Origin: Lachnospiraceae bacterium
GTDB taxonomy: Bacteria > Bacillota_A > Clostridia > Lachnospirales > Lachnospiraceae
NCBI GenBank assembly: GCA_017632755.1
Contig: JAGBQU010000050.1
Span: forward strand, 1-5,347
DNA length: 5,347 nt
Direction of reading: 5' to 3'
A program made the translations under genes and the position numbers. The notes below the pieces were generated by a model. It made no database searches. It was not told the origin of the DNA and saw only the letters and a list, made by a program, of their open reading frames with translations. Below, piece after piece: positions 1 to 5,347 of the stretch. Within the stretch, counting starts at the first letter, position 1, and each line of letters starts with the position of its first letter.

Positions 1-16
1 TATTTGGGAGGATGAG

Positions 17-2269
17 ATGGATAATACTGTGGCTGCTTCCCTGTGGAATAAGGTCAAAGGAATGCTATACCTGACATCCCTTGTCATTTTGCTTGGGATG
101 TTTCTTTATGTGTTTGCCTGTGCTTTTTTGGAATGCGGAAGTATCCCTTTTGCGGCGGAATGTTTTGCTCCGGCGTTGACAGGTTTTCTCATGCTGCTCG
201 GGCTTTTGACCATAGCGCTTTTTTTTGCGCTTGCAGACCGAATTACAAAAAAGTGTGGGGATCAGACATTGTCAGTTGTGATGGCCGTTCTTTTCTGTCT
301 GTTGATCGCCGTGCAGCTTCTGTTTTTGTTCGGTATGAAGATCCGGCTGCGCTATGATGCACTTAAGGTTTTGGATGAGGCCATCAGTCTGTGTAAGACG
401 GGCAAGGTGTCTCCGGATCATCTGGACGGTTATTTTGCAAGGTATACCAACAACTACCCCATCCTGCTTCTGACGGCAACGATTCTACGCGCAGGGCGTT
501 TTGTGGGGATTGTCGGAGCTGACTTTAGTGGTGCGACCGAGCTGCTCGGATTGGTGAACCTGGTTGCGGTCGATGCAGCCGTGCTTGTCGTCACAAGATC
601 CGCAAAGAGAATGTTTGGGCTACGGAGTGCATGCAGGATCCTGCTCTGTATCGTGATCAATCCGCTCTTTGTGATCTGGGTTCCCTTTTACTACACCAAT
701 ACACTCGCAATGCCGTTCCTTGCTTTGATCTTGGATCTGATGTATCGTGGGATCTTTGACAAAAAGCGCTCACGGGTCGGGAGTCTCGTGACCTGTTTTG
801 CACTTGGGGTGTGCCTGGCGGCCGGGATAGGACTCCGGGCGACGACTCTTCTTGCCTGCATGGCAGGAGTTCTTTATCTGGTGCTTTCCACCTGTAACTG
901 GGAAGATCAGGAAAACATGACAGATAAAAAGAGCCGGCTTGTTCGTGCCGGATGTTCTGTAGCCGGGCTTGCAGCCGGGATACTGCTCGCACTGACGATC
1001 TACCAAACCGCGCAGCAACGTTATATTGATTTTGACTATACGGATACCGCGTTCCCGGCGATCCATTGGATCAACATGGGAGCCGGAGGAACGGGAGAGT
1101 ACAATATCCTGGATGAACAGCTGACCATGAGTTATCCCACACGGGAGCAAAAGCGAGAGGCCAACATGGAAAGCTTTCGCGCGCGCACCTCGGAACTGGG
1201 CGTGGCCGGCTATGCGTCCCTGATGCTGCGCAAGCTGAAACTGACCTTTGCGGATGCGGGGGCGGGATACCGCTCCGAGCTTGGCGTGAGTGACAGATAT
1301 AACGAGGCCAATCTGTATCTTGTCGGAGGAAAATCGGACGGGATCGGTTTCCTGATACAGATCAATTATGTCTATTGTCTGCTGTGTATGATCGCTTTGA
1401 CCGTTTCCTTGTTTATGAGAGATCTGCGGGAGAAAAAAACCGTATCTGCGGTCACTTTTTTGTGGACGATTGCGGGAGCCTTTTGTTTTCACATGATATG
1501 GGAGGCGGGTACGATCTACAGCCTGTCCTTTGCGATTCTGTTTCCCTTTGCTGCAGGGATCCGGATGCCGCAAGAGAAGAGGCCGGGTGCGATTTGGGAG
1601 GCTCTATCCGGTCAGAAGCCGAAGCGGGTTTTTGCGGCGTGCTATCTGATCGCCTGTGTGGCTTTGGCGTGGATGCTCTATCCGAAGTTTGTAAAAGACA
1701 CGGTTGTGACGAATGATGCCGTTGTGAATCAATATATCTATGAGTGGGGAGATACCGATGAACTTTTGGCGGATGAAGAGTGGAAGCAGACATTTTATGT
1801 AAATCGACCGTTCAATCATCTCTCCTTTCAGGTGCGCAACTTAATGGGGGAGAGCAACGATGCAGTCTATGAGATCACGCTCCTGGATCCGCAGGATCGC
1901 CCGCTGCAAACGGACAGGATCCGTGCAGGGGATTACGGAGACTATGATTTTGTCAGACTTGTCGTGGAGGGGATGGAGGAACTAAAAAATCCTGACATCT
2001 ACACGGTCAGGATCTTAAAGATATCCGGCGAGGCGGATCAGAATCTGGTTTTTCTCTCTTACAAGACGGGCAATTACGATGCCTATTCCCCGGGAAGACT
2101 CATAAACGGACAGCAGCTGCAGGATCTGTGCTTTAGCGCGTATGAGACAAAAGAGGAACCCTATATGACCGTCCTTGGCTTTGTCATCTGCAGCATGATC
2201 AGTTTAGCTGTAGCAGTTGTAATTCAAATTTGTTTACTTCGTTTTCCTGCAGAAGATCCGATTCGATAA
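17..2269 (+). CDS. Polytopic membrane protein, probable GT-C (GT39/ArnT-like) glycosyltransferase with C-terminal extracytoplasmic beta domain
   Basis: The 750-residue protein has about 14 hydrophobic segments in the first 555 residues (roughly 16-37, 50-73, 85-106, 146-165, 174-193, 206-243 as two, 256-291 as two, 310-328, 446-467, 475-492, 497-515, 538-555) and a final one at 717-741. After the third segment a hydrophilic loop carries RYDA (Asp114) and later YFARYTNNYP (139-148), followed by VPFYYTNTLAMPF (222-234). This layout resembles GT-C enzymes, which use lipid-phosphate sugars on the outer face of the membrane, with acidic residues in the first large loop. Residues about 557-716 form a hydrophilic, beta-rich module ending in PGRLINGQQLQDLCFSAYE, a style seen in other Clostridia envelope glycosyltransferases. 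The start ATG has GGGAGG at 6-11, five bases upstream. An upstream operon partner outside the window is likely. Family assignment is from topology and motifs only; a non-catalytic polysaccharide membrane protein is the alternative. The last 23 codons overlap the convergent MerR gene. Confidence 0.72.
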   Translation: MDNTVAASLWNKVKGMLYLTSLVILLGMFLYVFACAFLECGSIPFAAECFAPALTGFLMLLGLLTIALFFALADRITKKCGDQTLSVVMAVLFCLLIAVQLLFLFGMKIRLRYDALKVLDEAISLCKTGKVSPDHLDGYFARYTNNYPILLLTATILRAGRFVGIVGADFSGATELLGLVNLVAVDAAVLVVTRSAKRMFGLRSACRILLCIVINPLFVIWVPFYYTNTLAMPFLALILDLMYRGIFDKKRSRVGSLVTCFALGVCLAAGIGLRATTLLACMAGVLYLVLSTCNWEDQENMTDKKSRLVRAGCSVAGLAAGILLALTIYQTAQQRYIDFDYTDTAFPAIHWINMGAGGTGEYNILDEQLTMSYPTREQKREANMESFRARTSELGVAGYASLMLRKLKLTFADAGAGYRSELGVSDRYNEANLYLVGGKSDGIGFLIQINYVYCLLCMIALTVSLFMRDLREKKTVSAVTFLWTIAGAFCFHMIWEAGTIYSLSFAILFPFAAGIRMPQEKRPGAIWEALSGQKPKRVFAACYLIACVALAWMLYPKFVKDTVVTNDAVVNQYIYEWGDTDELLADEEWKQTFYVNRPFNHLSFQVRNLMGESNDAVYEITLLDPQDRPLQTDRIRAGDYGDYDFVRLVVEGMEELKNPDIYTVRILKISGEADQNLVFLSYKTGNYDAYSPGRLINGQQLQDLCFSAYETKEEPYMTVLGFVICSMISLAVAVVIQICLLRFPAEDPIR

Positions 2270-2984
2270 ACAGGCAGTCACCGCCTGCTTCCGGGATCCG
2301 TGCAAACAGCTCCGCAGCCTGCTCGATCTGATGCGACTGTTCCTGCAGATAATAGTAGTGACCTGCTTTGAGGGTAAAGATGGCATATTCATCGGGCAGT
2401 GTGAGGGAGGATGGCTTTCCGCTGTCAAGCATGAGGAATACGTAGCGGTTGATGTTTCCGCCTTTTTGTTCATATAAAAAACCGGAGGGATAGGAAGCCT
2501 TCAGTCCCAGTTTCTGCGCCTGCACAAAGAGGCTGAGAAGTCTGTGCGCATAGTGGGAAGCAGAGGTATCTTCATCAAACGGGATGGTAAGCACATGGCG
2601 TACCGGCAGCTTTTTGACCGGAAAGACCGGTTGATCCTTCTGGTTTTCCAGTTCCTCGATCGTCTGTGAAAGTGTTTCGAGGCGGCGTCCCATCGCCTTT
2701 ATCTTTTCTTCTGCCAGATTTTTGCCGTCGCACAAAAGACGGTGGAGATCTACATTTCCACGTTCATCTTTATATCTATCAAAATCCTTGAGCGGTATAC
2801 CGATCTCGATGCAAAGCGAGATCGCATCGAGCAGCGGCAGCTGTTGCCTCGTATAATAACGATAGTTTGTCTTTGGATTGATATATGCCGGACGATAGAT
2901 TCCGAGTTCGTCGTAGTATCTGAGTGATTTGATGCTGACATTTTTGAGCTTTGAAACTTTTCCGATAGATAGATACTCTGCCAT
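2199..2984 (-). CDS. MerR-family transcriptional regulator with GyrI-like effector domain (BmrR/BltR type)
   Basis: The 261-residue protein has the three-part architecture of MerR multidrug-type regulators. Residues 4-30 (YLSIGKVSKLKNVSIKSLRY, then YDELGIYRP) are the winged helix-turn-helix, with the wing at NPKTNYRYYT (36-45). A long helix at about 88-116 (AEEKIKAMGRRLETLSQTIEELEN) is the dimerisation coiled coil. Residues about 119-261 resemble a GyrI-like/BmrR effector-binding domain, ending in the typical strand KFELQLLQLN. Family members bind a dyad between promoter elements and twist the DNA to activate transcription when ligand binds; the ligand here is unknown. The reading frame stays open to a GTG at 3065, but ATG 2984 is chosen because it has a near-perfect GGAGGT four bases upstream and the family alignment begins there. 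It is divergent from cls and converges on the membrane protein gene. No exporter gene, the usual partner of such regulators, is visible. Confidence 0.9.
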   Translation of the reverse strand: MAEYLSIGKVSKLKNVSIKSLRYYDELGIYRPAYINPKTNYRYYTRQQLPLLDAISLCIEIGIPLKDFDRYKDERGNVDLHRLLCDGKNLAEEKIKAMGRRLETLSQTIEELENQKDQPVFPVKKLPVRHVLTIPFDEDTSASHYAHRLLSLFVQAQKLGLKASYPSGFLYEQKGGNINRYVFLMLDSGKPSSLTLPDEYAIFTLKAGHYYYLQEQSHQIEQAAELFARIPEAGGDCLFIESDLLQENEVNKFELQLLQLN

Positions 2985-2988
2985 TTTT

Positions 2989-2994
2989 ACCTCC
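2989..2994 (-). promoter_or_regulatory. Ribosome-binding site of the MerR gene
   Basis: Read on the minus strand this is GGAGGT, separated by four bases (AAAA) from the ATG at 2984. It is the strongest Shine-Dalgarno match for this reading frame and decides the start; the GTG at 3065, 27 codons upstream, has no comparable site. Confidence 0.85.
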
Positions 2995-3087
2995 GGCCGC
3001 AAGCAGCGATATTTGCGACTATTCAGAACCCCATTCACAAAAAGTGCTTCGCAACCATATATCACGCGCCCGGCTCTGCGTAGTTGC

Positions 3088-3106
3088 TGATATTCTTAAA
3101 ATACCA
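3088..3106. promoter_or_regulatory. Imperfect 19-base dyad, candidate MerR operator
   Basis: TGATATTCTTAAAATACCA pairs at seven of nine positions around the central T at 3097 (mismatches at 3090/3104 and 3095/3099). It lies in the AT-rich part of the divergent MerR-cls region, and MerR-type regulators bind dyads of about this size between their target promoter elements. On the plus strand TTGCTG (3084-3089) and TAAATT (3107-3112) flank it with 17-base spacing, both poor consensus matches. AT-rich DNA produces such dyads by chance, so this is a candidate only. Confidence 0.3.
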
Positions 3107-3120
3107 TAAATTTCTTGCAA
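3092..3120 (-). promoter_or_regulatory. Candidate promoter of the MerR gene
   Basis: On the minus strand TTGCAA (3120-3115) could be a -35 element, and AAGAAT (3097-3092), 17 bases further, a -10 element. Each matches consensus at four of six positions, so the call is weak. It would give a leader of roughly 100 bases before the ATG at 2984. The -10 lies inside the imperfect dyad at 3088-3106, which would suit autoregulation. Confidence 0.3.
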
Positions 3121-3124
3121 ATAC

Positions 3125-3153
3125 TAGAAAAATGTAGCGTTTTCTGTCATATT
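3125..3153 (+). promoter_or_regulatory. Candidate promoter of the cls-HAAS unit
   Basis: TAGAAA (3125-3130) as -35 and CATATT (3148-3153) as -10 are separated by 17 bases, each with four of six consensus positions, and the -10 is preceded by TGT (3145-3147), an extended -10 feature. A transcript would begin near 3160, about 50 bases before the annotated cls ATG. No better-spaced pair was found close to cls, but the match is weak and the flanks of the dyad at 3088-3106 are an alternative. Confidence 0.3.
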
Positions 3154-3167
3154 TTATATGGATGAAG

Positions 3168-3173
3168 AGGAGG
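3168..3173 (+). promoter_or_regulatory. Strong Shine-Dalgarno-like AGGAGG without a well-placed start codon
   Basis: AGGAGG is a perfect match to the anti-Shine-Dalgarno core, yet it lies 37 bases before the cls ATG at 3211. No ATG, GTG or TTG lies 4-12 bases after it in any frame. The nearest ATG, at 3192, is 18 bases away and reads only Met-Asp-stop. ATG codons at 3158 and 3162 precede it, so the site would lie inside any ORF starting there. It may be a ribosome standby site, a relic, or mark a changed start region. Confidence 0.4.
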
Positions 3174-3210
3174 ATAACGCCCAAACAACAGATGGATTGA
3201 GACGACGGAT

Positions 3211-4848
3211 ATGGGAAAGAATAAAAGTATGCGAAATGAAAATAGAGAAATAATCGAAGTATCCGAAAAGAGAAACGGGTTAAACAGAAGGATCAGGGCG
3301 CAAAAGAGCGGTAAGAAGCTTTTGTGGCGCATTGTGTTTGGCAGAACGATGATCATCATTTTAATGCTTCTTATGCAGATCCTGTTATTGTTCTGGCTTT
3401 TTGCAAGAATGGGTGTATACTCAAAATTCGGTCTTGCCGTTTTGCAGATGCTTTCCGTTTTGATCATTATTTATATTGTAAACAGCAAAGAAAATCCGGG
3501 CTTTAAGCTGGCGTGGATCATACCGATCGCGGCATTTCCGGTGTTTGGAACGCTGCTCTTTCTGTTCGTGCAGACCAATCCGGGGAACCTGCAGCTGAGG
3601 CGGAAGCTGCAAAGACGTGTGCAGGAGACCATGGACTATTCGCATACAACCAAAGATGTGCTCGCTGCGGTCCGTGAGGACGGCGGAGATATTGACGATA
3701 TGTGTCACTATATTGAACATATCAATTATTTTCCGACATTCGCAAACACCGAGGTGACCTATTTCGGACTCGGTGAGGAGAAGTTCAAGGATCTGCTTTG
3801 TGAACTTGAGAATGCCAGACATTTTATCTTCCTGGAGTACTTTATCATAGCAAGAGGATATATGTGGGGCAATGTGCTTAAGATCCTCAAAAAGAAAGCC
3901 CGGGAGGGCGTGGAAGTCCGCGTCATGTATGACGGAACCTGCACGCTGGTGAATCTTCCGTATGACTATGCCGGAAAACTCGCCGAATTCGGGATCAAAG
4001 CCAAGACTTTTTCTCCGATCAAACCATTGCTGTCCACACACCAGAATAACCGGGATCATCGCAAGATCCTTGTGATCGACGGAAGGGTCGCCTATACAGG
4101 AGGCATTAATCTCGCGGATGAGTATATCAATGAGATCGAAATGCACGGCCATTGGAAGGATGCCGCGATCAAATTGACCGGAGATGCGGTAAAAAGCTTT
4201 ACGGTCATGTTCTTACAGATGTGGAATGTGTCGGAAACAGGAAAGGAAAACTACGCACGATATCTGAGAAATGCCAATTCCGGACCGGCTCGAAAGGAAG
4301 CGGGATTTGTGATCCCTTACAACGATGATCCGTTCAATAAGGAAGATATCGCACAGCGTGTTTATCTTGACATTCTCAATAAGGCCAAGAGCTATGTGCA
4401 TATCATGACCCCTTATCTGATCCCGGATAATGAGATGATCGTCGGATTGTGTTTCGCGGCGCAGAGAGGAATCGATGTAAAGCTGATGCTGCCGCATATC
4501 CCGGATAAGAGACCGATCTTTTATATTGCCCGCACGTATTACAGACAGCTGATGGAGGCAGGGGTGAAGATCTATGAATACACACCCGGTTTTGTGCATT
4601 CCAAGGTGTTTGTGTCTGATGACTGTAAGGCGGTTGTCGGGAGCATCAATATTGACTTCCGCAGCTTATATCAACATTTTGAATGTGCAGCGTATCTGTA
4701 TAAGAATCCGCAGATCCGTGACATAGAGACCGATTTTCAAAAAACTTTGCGGCAATGTCGGTTGATCACGCCGGAAATTTATAAAACATTTCCCCTGATC
4801 ACCAGGGGGATCGGGCATGTGTTGCGCGTATTCGGACCGCTTTTATAA
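3211..4848 (+). CDS. cls: Cardiolipin synthase (phospholipase D superfamily)
   Basis: This enzyme joins two phosphatidylglycerol molecules into cardiolipin, releasing glycerol, at the cytoplasmic membrane. The 545-residue protein has a basic N-terminal tail (1-45), hydrophobic segments at about 46-65, 73-91 and 100-120, and the PLDc_N-type signature NPGFKLAWIIPIAAFPVFG (95-113). Two intact HKD catalytic motifs follow: HRKILVID with His283, Lys285 and Asp290, then GGIN; and HSKVFVSD with His463, Lys465 and Asp470, then GSIN. Both are required for the phosphatidyl-histidine mechanism, so the enzyme should be active. It is somewhat longer than the common 480-510 residues, largely because of the N-terminal tail. 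The start is uncertain: ATG 3211 has almost no Shine-Dalgarno sequence, ATG 3229 (Met7) has a modest GGGAAAG at 3213-3219, and the strong AGGAGG at 3168 is too far away. It is divergent from the MerR gene and probably cotranscribed with the HAAS gene. Confidence 0.95.
   Translation: MGKNKSMRNENREIIEVSEKRNGLNRRIRAQKSGKKLLWRIVFGRTMIIILMLLMQILLLFWLFARMGVYSKFGLAVLQMLSVLIIIYIVNSKENPGFKLAWIIPIAAFPVFGTLLFLFVQTNPGNLQLRRKLQRRVQETMDYSHTTKDVLAAVREDGGDIDDMCHYIEHINYFPTFANTEVTYFGLGEEKFKDLLCELENARHFIFLEYFIIARGYMWGNVLKILKKKAREGVEVRVMYDGTCTLVNLPYDYAGKLAEFGIKAKTFSPIKPLLSTHQNNRDHRKILVIDGRVAYTGGINLADEYINEIEMHGHWKDAAIKLTGDAVKSFTVMFLQMWNVSETGKENYARYLRNANSGPARKEAGFVIPYNDDPFNKEDIAQRVYLDILNKAKSYVHIMTPYLIPDNEMIVGLCFAAQRGIDVKLMLPHIPDKRPIFYIARTYYRQLMEAGVKIYEYTPGFVHSKVFVSDDCKAVVGSINIDFRSLYQHFECAAYLYKNPQIRDIETDFQKTLRQCRLITPEIYKTFPLITRGIGHVLRVFGPLL
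4790..4810 (+). other. Short GC-rich hairpin inside the 3' end of cls
   Basis: CCCCTG (4792-4797) and CAGGGG (4803-4808) form a perfect six-pair stem with loop ATCAC. It extends by a T-G wobble (4791/4809) and a T-A pair (4790/4810). It encodes Pro-Leu-Ile-Thr-Arg-Gly near the cls C-terminus. No T run follows (TCGGGCATG), so it is not an intrinsic terminator. It may slow decay or translation, or be a coding coincidence. Confidence 0.4.
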
Positions 4849-4856
4849 CAAGGCAG

Positions 4857-4862
4857 AAAGGA
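4857..4862 (+). promoter_or_regulatory. Ribosome-binding site of the HAAS gene
   Basis: AAAGGA lies seven bases before ATG 4870 and only four before the in-frame GTG at 4867. The spacing and codon preference favour ATG 4870 as the start. Confidence 0.65.
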
Positions 4863-4869
4863 AATTGTG

Positions 4870-5334
4870 ATGGACAGAAGAGAATTTATGGATGGACTGA
4901 GGAGATCATTATCGGGGAGGGTCGATCCGGATGTCATAGATGAGACTGTGCGCTATTATGAAGATTATTTGGATGTGCAGATCAAAAAAGGAGAGGATGC
5001 GGAGACTGTACTTGCACAGCTCGGAAGCCCTGCATTGATCGCGAAGAGCATTGTAAGTGCCAAACAGAGCGTGACGACGAGTGCGGATGCGTCTGTTGTC
5101 TATGACGGAGAGGGTGACGATGCAGAAACACAGGGGCGCTTCTCGAGAAGCTGGATCGGAGATAAGGGCATCCGGCTGATCATGGGAATGCCGGGCTGGC
5201 TGACCATTTTGATCGCATTGGTCATTTTGTTACTCGTGCTTGGCCTTGTGTTCTCGATTCTGTCGTTTCTGGCGCCCATTCTCGGTCCGCTGGTGATTGT
5301 TCTGCTGGTAATACATTATTTTGAAAAGAAATAA
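4870..5334 (+). CDS. HAAS-domain (DUF1700-type) small membrane protein
   Basis: The 154-residue protein starts with a helical domain typical of HAAS/DUF1700: MDRREFMDGLRRSL, then VIDETVRYYEDYLDVQIKKG (22-41), EDAETVLAQLGSPALIAKSI (42-61). The YYEDY and LGSP elements are the hallmarks. A polar linker (about 65-105) follows, then two hydrophobic segments (about 109-133 and 135-150) and a short FEKK tail, so the soluble domain probably faces the cytoplasm. HAAS proteins are often encoded beside PadR-type regulators and envelope-related genes and are thought to act as adaptors or anti-sigma-like partners; the exact role is unknown and no PadR gene is in the window. The gene begins 21 bases after the cls stop with no terminator between, which suggests one transcript. 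Thirteen bases follow its stop before the window ends, including AGAAAGAGA, possibly the leader of a further gene. Confidence 0.85.
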   Translation: MDRREFMDGLRRSLSGRVDPDVIDETVRYYEDYLDVQIKKGEDAETVLAQLGSPALIAKSIVSAKQSVTTSADASVVYDGEGDDAETQGRFSRSWIGDKGIRLIMGMPGWLTILIALVILLLVLGLVFSILSFLAPILGPLVIVLLVIHYFEKK

Positions 5335-5347
5335 TCTCAGAAAGAGA

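Noticed and set aside
770..1573. Long minus-strand open frame of 267 codons opposite the membrane protein gene
   Set aside because: It lies wholly within a well-supported gene, has a composition rich in Arg, Gln, His and Ser typical of an antisense shadow, and shows no recognisable domain.
2271..2287. Possible terminator hairpin CAGGC/GCCTG just after the membrane protein stop
   Set aside because: The stem is only five pairs, is not followed by a T run, and lies inside the MerR coding region.
2985..3065. N-terminal extension of the MerR protein to GTG 3065
   Set aside because: There is no ribosome-binding site for the GTG, the extra 27 residues precede the conserved HTH start, and ATG 2984 has an excellent GGAGGT.
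3111..3130. Inverted repeat TTTCT/AGAAA with a ten-base gap
   Set aside because: Five-base AT-rich arms with no extension are expected by chance in this region.
3158..3253. Small plus-strand frame of 31 codons (MDEEEDNAQTTDG...) overlapping the cls start
   Set aside because: It has no ribosome-binding site upstream of its ATG and no recognisable feature; it is kept only as a note in the leader finding.
3421..4152. Minus-strand open frame of 243 codons opposite cls
   Set aside because: It covers the first catalytic region of cls, has no family signature, and is the antisense of a strongly conserved enzyme.

Overview
The window looks like chromosomal DNA of a low-to-moderate GC Firmicute, most likely a gut Clostridia of the Lachnospiraceae type. 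This is inferred from strong GGAGG ribosome-binding sites, short intergenic gaps, and the protein families present: a large multi-pass membrane protein with a C-terminal extracytoplasmic beta domain, a MerR regulator with a GyrI-like ligand domain, a Clostridia-style cardiolipin synthase and a HAAS/DUF1700 protein. No species can be named from the sequence alone. I see no RNA gene, mobile element, CRISPR array or large repeat.

Layout. (1) 17-2269, plus strand: a 750-residue polytopic membrane protein, probably a GT-C-type (GT39/ArnT-like) lipid-linked-sugar glycosyltransferase; it is likely the end of an operon that begins before the window. (2) 2199-2984, minus strand: a MerR-family regulator converging on gene 1. 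The two coding regions overlap tail to tail by 71 bases. (3) 2985-3210: the divergent intergenic region. It holds the MerR ribosome-binding site, AT-rich promoter-like sequence, a 19-base imperfect dyad and an oddly placed strong Shine-Dalgarno sequence. (4) 3211-4848, plus strand: cardiolipin synthase with two intact HKD motifs. (5) 4870-5334, plus strand: a small HAAS-domain membrane protein 21 bases downstream of cls. The last 13 bases look like the start of another intergenic gap.

How the genes may work together. All three plus-strand genes concern the cell envelope: surface glycan assembly, anionic phospholipid synthesis, and a membrane-anchored protein of the HAAS type often seen near envelope-stress and PadR loci. 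The MerR regulator has the architecture of BmrR/BltR-like sensors of amphipathic compounds, but no drug exporter is visible next to it. Its only divergent neighbour is cls. The most interesting hypothesis is that it controls the cls-HAAS unit and so links a small-molecule or membrane signal to cardiolipin synthesis. This is inference from arrangement, not something the sequence proves. Nothing here is clearly a new system; the genes are recognisable envelope housekeeping or accessory functions.
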